A DNA stretch of 64,000 bases from Streptomyces hokutonensis (GCF_000376565.1 NZ_BARG01000015.1:1-64000); one strand, 5' to 3'. Numbered from the stretch's first letter, positions 26,418 through 35,511 are shown. Notes: generated by a model from the letters alone, not told the origin. Translations and numbers: made by a program.

Positions 26418-27391
26418 GCGGCGGCCCCCGCGGCGGCGGGACGGCGGCGCAGCCGGCGCAGCCTCGTCGCGCGCTGGATGTCCATGGAGTCGAGCGCCTC
26501 GTCCACCACGTCCTGTGGCATGCGTCGCAGGGCGACGGCGCTCATCGACTTCAGTTTTCTCGCCACCGCCGGCTCGAACCTTTCGATGGATCCCAGATGA
26601 TGGGAAATGATTGCGCAATATGTACGGACGGCCTTGGGGAGCAGTTTGTCCGCGTCCCGGTCCTGTGCGGTTTCCTCGATGACCTGGTCGAACGCGCGAA
26701 TGAAATCGAGCTGGCGGACATCCCCGATCTGGGTCAGGGAGGAGGCGACCCCGCGCCGGTAGAAGACGCCGAGCAGGCTCACCGCGGCGAAGGATTCCGC
26801 CTCCCGGTGCAGCTTCCAGATCCACGGCCGGTCCTCGGCCGTGCGCAGCCCGTCGGTGAAGTGGAGCAGGCCGCGGTCGACCAGCCGGCGGTGGTAGATG
26901 CCCGCCCAGGCGTACGCGTAGTCGACGGAGGTGGACCGGTCGGCGGGCAGGATCGCCTCGCGCGGATTCATCACGACGCCGCGCCTGCCGTGCGGCATCC
27001 GCTGGACGGTGCGGGCCCGCGCGGTGCACTGGACATGGTCCGTGCGCACGAAGTCGCAGCCCAACTCCTCGATGGCGTCCACCAGTTGGGGGAAGTATCC
27101 GGGGGCGAGCCAGTCGTCGCCGTCGAGGAACGTCAGATACTCCCCCCGGGCCTTGTCGATCCCGGTGTTGCGCGCGGTCGCCAGTCCTCCGTTCTTCTCG
27201 TGTCTGACATACACCGCGCCTGGCAACTCGCGCTCCGCGCGCGCGAGAATGTCGGGTGTCCCGTCGCGCGAGCAGTCGTCGACGAGAATGAATTCGAAGT
27301 CCGCGTGCGCGTTCGCGCGCAGACTCTTGAGGGTGTCTGGCGCGTATTGCTGCACGTTGTAGAACGGCACGATGACGGAGAGCTTGACCAC
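26414..27391 (-). CDS. GT2 family glycosyltransferase
   Basis: A 325-residue GT-A enzyme. The N-terminus KLSVIVPFYNVQQYAPDTL, the first Asp pair in ILVDDCSRDGTPDI, the DxD motif in FLDGDDWLAPGYF and the acceptor-side motif EDRPWIWKLHRE are all in place. The start is GTG 27391. It is translationally coupled to the polysialyltransferase-like gene. The 3' end and the leader upstream are noticeably less GC-rich than neighbours. It probably adds a hexose or phosphosugar unit of the same polymer. Confidence 0.88.
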   Translation of the reverse strand: MVKLSVIVPFYNVQQYAPDTLKSLRANAHADFEFILVDDCSRDGTPDILARAERELPGAVYVRHEKNGGLATARNTGIDKARGEYLTFLDGDDWLAPGYFPQLVDAIEELGCDFVRTDHVQCTARARTVQRMPHGRRGVVMNPREAILPADRSTSVDYAYAWAGIYHRRLVDRGLLHFTDGLRTAEDRPWIWKLHREAESFAAVSLLGVFYRRGVASSLTQIGDVRQLDFIRAFDQVIEETAQDRDADKLLPKAVRTYCAIISHHLGSIERFEPAVARKLKSMSAVALRRMPQDVVDEALDSMDIQRATRLRRLRRRPAAAGAAA

Positions 27392-27589
27392 GGGAGTGAC
27401 GTTAGGCGGCGGCCCGTCATCCGTCTTTACTGTCACCTTGATTTTGGGTGAACGACACGTGGCGAACCTGTGTACCGGGTTTTTTCGAGGCCCGTTCCTG
27501 TGCGGGTTCGCTATTCGGCGTTGTGCTGTTAACCGTTTGTTGCCCTCGGGTTGGGCCGAGCAACGGAATGGCTTCCTAGCGTCTTCGGT

Positions 27590-28900
27590 GTGCCAGCAAG
27601 TGCAACGCAGACCCTGCGAGTAGCCGTCCTCGCGGATTCCGACACCCGGTGGAAATGGGGTTCGCTCACCGCGAATCGCATCGCTCCGCCGAATTCGGAC
27701 ATCTCTTTGGACGGATACCTCCTGCGGGGTCGTGCCACCCCAACAGCCCGCCAGCTGAAGGAAGTCGGCGTCACCGCGGACTCCCTCCGCGAGGTGACCG
27801 CCGTCGAGTTCCTGCGAGCCATGCAGCAGGAGTCGTACGACATCCTCGTCCTCTCCCTCGTCGGCGGCGGGGTCCAGGCGATGCTGCACGGTCTGGCACG
27901 GGCCTGGCACGGACGCGCCGAGCGGCCCGTCGTCGTCACCGGCTATGTCGGAGTCGTCTACGAGAAGCTCGCGGACGGCCTGCTGCTGCGGCACGGCGCG
28001 GACCTCGTCCTCGCCAACTCCCGCCAGGACGCGGACCGTTTCCGCGAGGTCTACGACGGGGTCGGCGCCGACTCCTCGGCGGTCACCGAGGTCGCCCTGC
28101 CGTTCCTCGGCGGGGACACCTACACCGGCGAACACGACCCGTACACCGTCGTGTTCGCGGTGCAGCCCTCGGTGCCCGACAACCGCAGGGACCGCGACTA
28201 CCTGCTCAACAGGGCCATCCAGCACGCCCGGTTCCACCCGAACCGCGAGGTCCTCCTCAAGCTGCGCTCCAAGCCCGGCGAACACACCACGCACATCGAG
28301 GAGTTGCCCTACCAGAAGCTGGTCCAGGGCAAGGACCTGCCCGCCAACTTCAGCCTGGTGTACGGGCACATGGGCGAAGTGCTCGACCGCACCGACCTCC
28401 TGGTGACCATCAGCTCGACGGCCGCCCTGGAGTCCCTGCACCGCCGTATCCCCACCGTCGTACTCACCGACCTCGGCATCCGCGAAGGGCTCGGCAACCA
28501 CCACTTCGTCGGCTCCGGGTGCCTCGCCTCCTGGGAGCAACTGGACGCCGGGTACAAGCCGGTGCCGGACGCGGAGTGGGTGGCCCGGCAGGGGGTCTTG
28601 GCCGACGGATCGTACGAGACGGCCTTCGACGCGGCCCGGGAGCGCATCGCCAAGCTGCTGGCCGGCGGCGACATGCCCGCCCTGAAGCCGTACTACACAC
28701 CCGAGACAGCCCCCGGCTATCTGCCCGGCATCCTCGCCCGCCACCACCTCGGCCCCGACGGCACCCCGCTGCCCGGCGCCCCCGCCGCCGACAAGGAGCC
28801 GGGGCCCGTCCGCCAGATCGTGCGCCGGGCCGCGCGCGGCGCCTACCGCCACGGCGTGCAGCGCGTGGCGCCCGTCATCCGCCGGATGGGGGAGCTGTGA
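27590..28900 (+). CDS. Putative glycosyltransferase (DUF6716-like)
   Basis: A 436-residue protein with two Rossmann-like halves. The N-terminus is TLRVAVLADSDTRWKWGS; the C-terminal half carries LVYGHMGEVLDRTDLLVTISSTAALESLHRRIPTVVL, which is the nucleotide-sugar binding pattern of GT-B enzymes (Ser-Ser-Thr-Ala followed by Glu). I recall similar proteins as putative glycosyltransferases of unknown function. GTG 27590 is the chosen start. It heads the plus-strand arm of the nonulosonate cluster, 32 bp before the neuA-like gene. Acceptor unknown. Confidence 0.7.
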   Translation: MPASATQTLRVAVLADSDTRWKWGSLTANRIAPPNSDISLDGYLLRGRATPTARQLKEVGVTADSLREVTAVEFLRAMQQESYDILVLSLVGGGVQAMLHGLARAWHGRAERPVVVTGYVGVVYEKLADGLLLRHGADLVLANSRQDADRFREVYDGVGADSSAVTEVALPFLGGDTYTGEHDPYTVVFAVQPSVPDNRRDRDYLLNRAIQHARFHPNREVLLKLRSKPGEHTTHIEELPYQKLVQGKDLPANFSLVYGHMGEVLDRTDLLVTISSTAALESLHRRIPTVVLTDLGIREGLGNHHFVGSGCLASWEQLDAGYKPVPDAEWVARQGVLADGSYETAFDAARERIAKLLAGGDMPALKPYYTPETAPGYLPGILARHHLGPDGTPLPGAPAADKEPGPVRQIVRRAARGAYRHGVQRVAPVIRRMGEL

Positions 28901-28932
28901 ACGCCGACAGTCCCGCTCAAGGAGTAGAGCCC

Positions 28933-30273
28933 ATGTCCAACCCACAAGCGGGCCAAGGCGTTTCGATGCGCCGGGTGCTCGCGGTGATCCCCGCGCGCGG
29001 CGGCTCCAAGGGCGTCCCCGCCAAGAACCTCGCGCCCGTCGGTGGTGTCCCGCTGGTGGCCCGCGCCGTCCGCGAGTGCCGCGCCTCGCGGCTGGTGACG
29101 GACGTGGTCGTCTCCACCGACGACCAGGCCATCGCCGCCGCCGCCCGCCAGGCCGGCGCCGAGGTCGTGCTGCGCCCCGCCGCCATCGCCGGCGACACCG
29201 CGACCTCCGAGGCCGCCGTCCTGCACGCGATGGACGCCCACGAGGCGCTGCACGGCGCGGCCGTGGACGTGGTCCTGCTCGTGCAGTGCACCAGCCCCTT
29301 CATCGTCCGCGAGGACGTCGACGGCATCGTCGACGCGATCGTCGCGAACGGCGCCGACACCGCGCACACCGTCGCCCCCTTCCACGGCTTCGTGTGGCGC
29401 GACGCCGACGACGAGGCGACCACGGTCGTCGAGGCGACCGGCACCGGCCAGGCGACCGAAGGGAGAGGGGGGTCCCCCCGGCCGAAGGCTGGGGGAGGCG
29501 CCACGAAGGTCGCCAACCCCCCTGTCACCAGCGGCGGTTACGGCGTCAACCACGACAAGTCCTTCCGCCCGCGCCGCCAGGACCGCCCCCAGGACTTCCT
29601 GGAGACCGGCGCCGTCTACGGCATGGACGCGGCCGGCTTCCGCAAGGTCGGCCACCGCTTCTTCGGCCGTACCGAACTCGTACGGACCGACCCCGCCCGG
29701 GTGTTGGAGATCGACGATCCCCACGAGCTCGCCAGGGCACGGGCGTTGGCCCCGCTGTTCGACGCGGACCGCCCCGGTTCGCTCCCGACCGCCGACGACA
29801 TCGACGCGGTCGTACTCGACTTCGACGGCACCCAGACCGACGACAGGGTGCTGATCGATTCCGAAGGACGGGAGTTCGTCTCCGTGCACCGCGGCGACGG
29901 ACTCGGCATCGCGGCCCTGCGCAAGAGCGGCCTGAAGATGCTCATCCTGTCCTCGGAGCAGAACCCGGTCGTCGCCGCCCGGGCCCGGAAGCTCCAGCTC
30001 CCGGTCCTGCACGGCATCGACCGGAAGGACCTCGCACTCAAGCAGTGGTGCGAGGAGCAGGGCATCGCGCCGGAGCGCGTGCTCTACGTCGGCAACGACG
30101 TCAACGACCTCCCGTGCTTCGCCCTCGTGGGCTGGCCCGTGGCGGTCGCGAGCGCCCACGACGTCGTACGCGGCGCCGCACGCGCGGTCACCACCGTGCC
30201 CGGTGGCGACGGCGCTGTCCGAGAGATCGCCAGCTGGATCCTCGGCCCCTCTCTCGATTCCCTCACCAAGTAA
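28933..30273 (+). CDS. CMP-nonulosonate (sialic acid/Kdn) synthetase fused to KdsC-like HAD phosphatase
   Basis: A 446-residue two-domain enzyme. Residues 12-270 are an acylneuraminate cytidylyltransferase: VIPARGGSKGVPAKNL binds CTP, followed by QCTSPFIVREDVDGIV and RRQDRPQDFLETGAVYG. Residues 285-440 are a KdsC-type HAD phosphatase (VVLDFDGTQTDDR, catalytic Asp about 296 and 298; LSSEQNPVV; GNDVNDLPCF). It could remove the 9-phosphate and activate the sugar with CMP, as the vertebrate CMAS layout suggests. Residues 172-190 are translated from a repeat element (see the repeat at 29471). It lies 15 bp before the neuB-like gene. Confidence 0.9.
   Translation: MSNPQAGQGVSMRRVLAVIPARGGSKGVPAKNLAPVGGVPLVARAVRECRASRLVTDVVVSTDDQAIAAAARQAGAEVVLRPAAIAGDTATSEAAVLHAMDAHEALHGAAVDVVLLVQCTSPFIVREDVDGIVDAIVANGADTAHTVAPFHGFVWRDADDEATTVVEATGTGQATEGRGGSPRPKAGGGATKVANPPVTSGGYGVNHDKSFRPRRQDRPQDFLETGAVYGMDAAGFRKVGHRFFGRTELVRTDPARVLEIDDPHELARARALAPLFDADRPGSLPTADDIDAVVLDFDGTQTDDRVLIDSEGREFVSVHRGDGLGIAALRKSGLKMLILSSEQNPVVAARARKLQLPVLHGIDRKDLALKQWCEEQGIAPERVLYVGNDVNDLPCFALVGWPVAVASAHDVVRGAARAVTTVPGGDGAVREIASWILGPSLDSLTK
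29471..29500. repeat. Palindromic repeat inserted inside the CMP-nonulosonate synthetase gene
   Basis: Positions 29477-29495 are the exact reverse complement of the 19-nt core at 6340-6358, and the flanks are also palindromic (GGTCCCCCCGG / GGGGGAGG). Translated in frame it gives the low-complexity stretch GRGGSPRPKAGGGA between two conserved parts of the cytidylyltransferase. The reading frame stays open. Confidence 0.7.
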
Positions 30274-30287
30274 GGAAACCCGCTGTC

Positions 30288-31226
30288 ATGAGCAACAACT
30301 CCCGTCTGCGCCAGTTCGGTTCGAAGACCGCAGGCCCCGGCCACCCCGTCTACGTCGTCGGCGAGATCGGCATCAACCACAACGGCGAGCTGGAGAACGC
30401 GTTCAAGCTGATCGACGCCGCCGCCGAAGCTGGCTGCGACGCCGTCAAGTTCCAGAAGCGCACCCCCGAGATCTGCACCCCGCGCGACCAGTGGGACATC
30501 GAGCGCGACACCCCCTGGGGCCGCATGACCTACATCGACTACCGCCACCGCGTGGAGTTCGGCGAGGACGAGTACCGCCAGATCGACGACTACGCCAAGA
30601 GCAAGAACATCGACTGGTTCGCCTCCCCGTGGGACACCGAGGCCGTCGCCTTCCTGGAGAAGTTCGACGTCCCCGCCCACAAGGTCGCCTCCGCCTCCCT
30701 CACGGACGACGAGCTCCTCCGCTCGCTCCGCGCGACCGGCCGTACGGTCATCCTCTCCACCGGCATGTCGACGCCGAAGCAGATCCGCCACGCGGTCGAG
30801 GTCCTCGGCTCGGACAACATCCTGATGTGCCACGCCACGTCGACCTACCCGGCGCAGGCCGAGGAGCTCAACCTCCGCGTCATCAACACCCTCCAGGCCG
30901 AGTACCCGAACGTGCCGATCGGCTACTCCGGCCACGAGACGGGCCTCCAGACCACCCTCGCCGCGGTCGCCCTCGGCGCCACCTTCGTCGAGCGCCACAT
31001 CACCCTCGACCGCGCCATGTGGGGCTCGGACCAGGCCGCCTCCGTCGAGCCGCAGGGCCTGACCCGCCTCGTCCGCGACATCCGCACCATCGAGGCCTCC
31101 CTCGGCGACGGCGTCAAGAAGGTCTACGAGTCGGAGCTCGGCCCGATGAAGAAGCTGCGCCGCGTCACCGGCGTGGTCGCCGAGGCGGAGATCGCCGCGG
31201 CGGCGGGCGAGCCGGTCTCGGTCTGA
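30288..31226 (+). CDS. N-acylneuraminate/Kdn synthase family protein (NeuB), lacking SAF domain
   Basis: A 312-residue TIM-barrel enzyme that condenses phosphoenolpyruvate with a hexosamine or mannose (phosphate) to make a nonulosonic acid. Signatures are VVGEIGINHNGELENAFKL, AVKFQKRTP, WFASPWDTEAVAFLEKF, CHATSTYPAQAEELNL, GYSGHETGL and ERHITLDRAMWGSDQ. It ends after the barrel, without the roughly 60-residue antifreeze-like SAF domain of standard NeuB. In NeuB that domain supplies an arginine contacting the N-acetyl group, so loss of it fits a non-acetylated substrate such as mannose-6-phosphate, giving Kdn. Confidence 0.9.
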   Translation: MSNNSRLRQFGSKTAGPGHPVYVVGEIGINHNGELENAFKLIDAAAEAGCDAVKFQKRTPEICTPRDQWDIERDTPWGRMTYIDYRHRVEFGEDEYRQIDDYAKSKNIDWFASPWDTEAVAFLEKFDVPAHKVASASLTDDELLRSLRATGRTVILSTGMSTPKQIRHAVEVLGSDNILMCHATSTYPAQAEELNLRVINTLQAEYPNVPIGYSGHETGLQTTLAAVALGATFVERHITLDRAMWGSDQAASVEPQGLTRLVRDIRTIEASLGDGVKKVYESELGPMKKLRRVTGVVAEAEIAAAAGEPVSV

Positions 31227-31286
31227 GTCTGAGCCATTAAGAGCCAGCGCCAGCGTCACTTACGGTCACGGGACGGTCGTACGACA

Positions 31287-32375
31287 ATGAGCCCCCACGC
31301 CGGCAAAGCCGGCCTCACCCCCCACACTCTCGCGTTCGTGGAGAGTCCGGTACAGCTGCTGAACGTGCTGGAGTGGGCGCACCTCCGTGCGCCCAGGGCC
31401 GAGGAGGCACCCGGCGGGGGGCTCACCCTCGTGGTCCTGTCACCGACCGACCCGATGACCCGCGGCCAGCTGCGCCGCATGGCCGACCTCGCCCGCGACG
31501 AGGGCCACACCGTGCGCTGGGAGGAGGCCCGGGGCGGACCCGCGGCCCCCTTCCAGACCATCGGCGGCCTCACCCGGCTCCTCCGCAAGGCGGACCGGAT
31601 CGTCATGGGCGACCCGTTCTCGCGCTACGTACAACTCCTGCTCACCATCACCAGGGCACGCGACCTGGTGGTGGTCGACGACGGCACGGCCACGATGGAG
31701 TTCGTCGCCCAACTCGCCAGCGGCGAACGCCTGGTCCGCTGGCATCGCAAGGGCGGCCGCCAGGGCCCGCGCGACCTGATCTTCGCCCCGGTCTCCTCCT
31801 CGGCCCGCCGCCGCCTGACCCCCAGCACCCGCCGCAAGGTGGAGATCTTCTCCTCCATGCCGATCGAGGAGCCCCCCAAGGGCGTCACGATCACGGCCAA
31901 CGAGTTCGCCTGGACCCGCGCCACCTTCGGCCCACCCCGCATCACGAAGGGCGCCGACATGGTCGGCACGTCCCTCGTCGAAACGGGCGTGGTGGACGCC
32001 GACCGCTACGTGGAGGCGGTCTCCGCCCTGGCCAAGACCCACGGCGCGACGCGCTACTTCGCGCATCGCCGCGAATCCACGGAGAAACTCCACCGGTTGG
32101 CGGTCGAAACGGGCCTGGAGATCGTCCGCCCGGACCTCCCCCTGGAACTGATCGCCCGCCGCGGCCCCATCGGCCGCACGATCCTCAGCTTCCCGTCGAC
32201 GGTCGTCCACACCCTGCCGCTGGCGCTGGTCGGCACGGAGGTCCGGGTCGCCGTGTGCGACATCGACCCCGCTTGGCTGACGGAGAACGCCTCACCTCGG
32301 GCGCAGGGGTTCCTGTCGGGGGTTACGGGGACGGCTAAGGACGTGCATCGGTTGTCGGCGGTGAGCGCGGTCTGA
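31287..32375 (+). CDS. Putative sialyltransferase-like glycosyltransferase
   Basis: A 362-residue protein closing the nonulosonate cluster. The N-terminus LAFVESPVQLLNVLEWAHL resembles the opening strand-helix of GT52/polysialyltransferase-like enzymes. The C-terminal half carries FAHRRESTEKLHRLA (His motif) and ILSFPSTVVHTLPLALVG (Ser-Thr motif), at the same spacing as in those families. It is probably a CMP-nonulosonate-using transferase that differs in acceptor from the one at 25080. It lies 60 bp after neuB in the same orientation. Family assignment is by motif only. Confidence 0.65.
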   Translation: MSPHAGKAGLTPHTLAFVESPVQLLNVLEWAHLRAPRAEEAPGGGLTLVVLSPTDPMTRGQLRRMADLARDEGHTVRWEEARGGPAAPFQTIGGLTRLLRKADRIVMGDPFSRYVQLLLTITRARDLVVVDDGTATMEFVAQLASGERLVRWHRKGGRQGPRDLIFAPVSSSARRRLTPSTRRKVEIFSSMPIEEPPKGVTITANEFAWTRATFGPPRITKGADMVGTSLVETGVVDADRYVEAVSALAKTHGATRYFAHRRESTEKLHRLAVETGLEIVRPDLPLELIARRGPIGRTILSFPSTVVHTLPLALVGTEVRVAVCDIDPAWLTENASPRAQGFLSGVTGTAKDVHRLSAVSAV

Positions 32376-32416
32376 CGTTCCCCTAGCATGGGGACAGCCC
32401 ATGGGGGAGTGGCCGT

Positions 32417-34498
32417 ATGACTGCGCAACGGGGAAGCGGATCCTTCGACTTCAACGTGTTCAGCGTCGGATCGTCCCAAGCCTCTGTGGCGGACGCGACG
32501 GCCCATCACAGGCCCGTACCGCTGGCTGTGTCCGCCCTTCCTCCGCGTGCTGCCCGATTCACCGGACGCACGGGAGAGCTGGCCCGGCTGCTGTCCTTTC
32601 TCGACCCCGCGGCGACAACGGATCTGCCGGTACTCGTCTGCTCGGTGTCCGGCATGGGGGGCATCGGGAAGACGGCTCTCGCGTTGCAGGCGGCGCACCA
32701 GGCGCTGGCGAGGGGATGGTTCCCGGGCGGTGTCCTCTTCGTCGACCTGAGCGGCTACGACGAGCCCGTCACCGCTGATCGTGCAGTGGTGGCGCTGCTG
32801 AGCGCACTCGGCGTCCGGGGCAGGGAAGTGCCGCCCGAGTCATCCAGCCGGTTCGCCCTGTACCGGTCGCTGCTCGCCGAGCGAACCGGACCGGTACTCC
32901 TGATCTTCGACAACGCCTCGGATCCGCGACAGATCGTGCCGTTGCTGCCCGGCACCGAGCGTCACCGTGTCCTCGTCACTTCGCGAGACCGCCTGGTGGA
33001 GTTGGAAGCGCTTCTGCTGGACCTCGGGCTGCTCGGACCGGAGGAGGCCGTCGCGCTCATGGTCGACGCTCTCCTCCGACGGGACCCCGACGATCTCCGT
33101 CCTTTTACAGAGCCGGGAGCCCTGGAAGAACTCGCCGTGCTCTGCGGTGGACTTCCACTGGCTCTGTCCATCGGTGCTTCTCTGCTCGCTAAAGAGCCCC
33201 AGCGCACCGTCACGTCACTCGTGCACGAACTGGGCGTGCACCGAGACCGTGTCGACCTCACGGGATTGCGCCAACTCCTCCTTTCCTCCTACCGGCGTCT
33301 CCCGCCGGAGCCGGCGAGGGTCCTGCGGCTCCTGGCGCTGGCGCCCACTCCTGAGATCGGTACCGACGCGGCCGCCGCCATGACGGGTCTTCCCGACCGC
33401 CGGACGGCCCAGCTTCTGGGAGCACTTGCGGAAGCCTCTCTCGTCGTCCCGGTCAGGGGCGTCCGGCTCGGTGACGAACGCTGGCGATTCCACAACCTCG
33501 TGCAGGACTACGCGGCTTCTCTGCTGCCACCGGAGGCCGAGGAGGGAAGGGAGGCCAGGAGGCGTGTTCTTGCCTTCTACGCGCAGCGGAGCCAGGCTGC
33601 GCTGGACTGGCTGGGCGCCCGGCCCGTCGACAGACACAGAGGGTTCGACGACCGCGAGCACGCCGAAGCCTGGCTGAAGGAGGAGCGGCCGAACCTGGTG
33701 GCGGCGGCCGAGTGGGCCGAGGACGAGCAGTACGCCCCGACAGCCCTTGTCATCGCCATGAATGTGGTGCCGTATCTGACTGGGAACGGCTACCTCGACG
33801 ACGCGCTCGCGGTGAGCCGTACGGCAGGGCTCGCCGCGCACCGAATTGGCGCCAAGGACGTCGAGGCCCGTGCCTGTGGCGCTCTCGGGATCGTTCTCTC
33901 GTCCATGGGCCGCCTGGTGGAGGCCATCGAGGCCTTCACCCGAGCCGGCGAGCTGTCCCAGGCCCTGGGTGATCGGCATCGAGAAGCTGTCAGTTGGGAC
34001 AACCTGGGGATCGCCCTGCACGAGGCGGGGCGGACGCAGGAGGCGATCGACGCCCACACGCGAGCCCGTGACCTCTATGAGGAGACCGGCGACCGCTTCC
34101 GAGAAGCGGGAGTCTGGAACAACCTCGGGATCGCGCTACGAGATGCGGGCCGGTTGGAGGAAGCCATCGATGCCTTCAGCCGCTCCAGGGCGTTCATGCA
34201 GGTGGTCGGTCACACCGTCGGCGAGGCCAACGTCTGGAACAACTTGGGCATCACCCTGCACCGCGCGGGGCGGATTCAAGAGGCCGTCGAAGCGCTCACG
34301 AAGGCGATCGGACTGCGCCGGGACTTGGGCGACTCGTACGGTGCGGGCAACGCCTTGCGCAACCTCGCGCTCGCCCTCGGCTCGACCGGCGACAGCGAGG
34401 CCCGTTGCTACTGGGAGCAGGCGGCCGAGGCGTACGAACACGCAGATGCCGCCGCCGAGGCCGCACACGCCCGCTTCCAGGCCGAAGGCTCCCGCTGA
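32417..34498 (+). CDS. NB-ARC/STAND ATPase with C-terminal TPR array
   Basis: A 693-residue protein. A 45-residue leader is followed by an NB-ARC NTPase: RFTGRTGELARLLSFLD, P-loop SGMGGIGKTALAL (about residue 80), Walker B LLIFDNASDP, sensor VLVTSRDRLVELEA and the GGLPLALSIGASLLA motif, then a winged-helix segment. From about residue 450 there are at least five tetratricopeptide repeats of 40 residues (such as NLGIALHEAGRTQEAIDAHTRA). No N-terminal effector or DNA-binding domain is visible, unlike AfsR/SARP proteins. Codon use is less GC-biased than neighbours. It may be a signalling switch, regulator or defence sensor. Confidence 0.82.
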   Translation: MTAQRGSGSFDFNVFSVGSSQASVADATAHHRPVPLAVSALPPRAARFTGRTGELARLLSFLDPAATTDLPVLVCSVSGMGGIGKTALALQAAHQALARGWFPGGVLFVDLSGYDEPVTADRAVVALLSALGVRGREVPPESSSRFALYRSLLAERTGPVLLIFDNASDPRQIVPLLPGTERHRVLVTSRDRLVELEALLLDLGLLGPEEAVALMVDALLRRDPDDLRPFTEPGALEELAVLCGGLPLALSIGASLLAKEPQRTVTSLVHELGVHRDRVDLTGLRQLLLSSYRRLPPEPARVLRLLALAPTPEIGTDAAAAMTGLPDRRTAQLLGALAEASLVVPVRGVRLGDERWRFHNLVQDYAASLLPPEAEEGREARRRVLAFYAQRSQAALDWLGARPVDRHRGFDDREHAEAWLKEERPNLVAAAEWAEDEQYAPTALVIAMNVVPYLTGNGYLDDALAVSRTAGLAAHRIGAKDVEARACGALGIVLSSMGRLVEAIEAFTRAGELSQALGDRHREAVSWDNLGIALHEAGRTQEAIDAHTRARDLYEETGDRFREAGVWNNLGIALRDAGRLEEAIDAFSRSRAFMQVVGHTVGEANVWNNLGITLHRAGRIQEAVEALTKAIGLRRDLGDSYGAGNALRNLALALGSTGDSEARCYWEQAAEAYEHADAAAEAAHARFQAEGSR

Positions 34499-34499
34499 G

Positions 34500-35441
34500 A
34501 TGTCGCCGGCGTACGAGGGCGACCACCTGGATTTCCGGGACGCCCGCATCACGGGCTTCACCGCCAAGGAAGAGCGCTACTACCCGCGCCCGCCGCGTGA
34601 AGCCTCCGCGTCGCTCCCCGGCGCCCCCGCGGTGTTCCTCGGCCGGCACGACGAACTGGACCAGTTGATGCGGGTCCTGGACCCGCAGGCCGACACCTCC
34701 GGCACCGGAACGGGCGAGCCGCACCTGGCTGTCTGTGTCGTGTCGGGGCACGACGGGCTGGGAAAATCGGCCCTCGCGCTCCGCGCTGCCCACCGGGCGG
34801 TCGCGAACGACTGGTTCCCCGGCGGGGTCTTCTACGTCGACCTGCACCGCCCGGGAACGGACCCTCTCGCGGACGACGAAGCCGTACGCATCCTGCTCAG
34901 CTATCTGGGCGTCGGTGACCATGAGGTCTCCGGCCTCGCCACGGCGTGGGACGGTCACTACCGCACCTGCCTCGCCCAACGCCCGGGCCCGGCACTTCTC
35001 CTGCTCGACAACGCGGTGCAGGCCGAGCAGATCGAGCGGCTGCGCCCCGGCGTGGCCCACCATCGCGTTCTCGTCACCTCCCGGAGCGGGCTCACCGATC
35101 TGGAGGCTCACGCGATACGTCTACGGCCTCTGTCGACGGCGGACTCCCTCAGCCTCCTCGTGACCCTGCTGAGCATGGGCGTGGACGGTGAGAACCGCGC
35201 GGTCCAAGAACCGGACGCGATGTCCCTGCTGGTGGATCTCTGCGAAGGCGTACCCCTGAACATTCGGCGCGCCGCCGCCGGACTACGGAAGAGACCTGAT
35301 GTCACCATCGCCGAGTACGTGAAACTCCTGGTGGAGAACCGCGCGGCCCACGAGGCACGGCTGGGGGCCGAGGAGTCGACGGCCCGGATCGGGTGGCTGC
35401 AGCGATTCGGCGGACCCTGGTTGCGGCGCCGGGGTCCGTGA
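34500..35441 (+). CDS. Short NB-ARC/STAND ATPase without TPRs
   Basis: A 313-residue protein starting one base after the preceding stop. It repeats the NB-ARC architecture of its neighbour: VFLGRHDELDQLMRVLD, P-loop SGHDGLGKSALAL, the shared WFPGGVFYVDLHRPG, Walker B LLLLDNAVQAEQ, VLVTSRSGLTDLEA and a shortened CEGVPLNIRRAAAGLRK. The two are tandem paralogues. This one ends with a basic/aromatic tail (RFGGPWLRRRGP) and has neither TPRs nor a visible effector. It may form mixed oligomers with the longer protein. Confidence 0.78.
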   Translation: MSPAYEGDHLDFRDARITGFTAKEERYYPRPPREASASLPGAPAVFLGRHDELDQLMRVLDPQADTSGTGTGEPHLAVCVVSGHDGLGKSALALRAAHRAVANDWFPGGVFYVDLHRPGTDPLADDEAVRILLSYLGVGDHEVSGLATAWDGHYRTCLAQRPGPALLLLDNAVQAEQIERLRPGVAHHRVLVTSRSGLTDLEAHAIRLRPLSTADSLSLLVTLLSMGVDGENRAVQEPDAMSLLVDLCEGVPLNIRRAAAGLRKRPDVTIAEYVKLLVENRAAHEARLGAEESTARIGWLQRFGGPWLRRRGP

Positions 35442-35511
35442 GCCGCTCGATACCCCGCGGAACGCGAACATCGTCAGGCCGCCGACCGCGCGGCAAGCCG
35501 AGGAGGACCAC

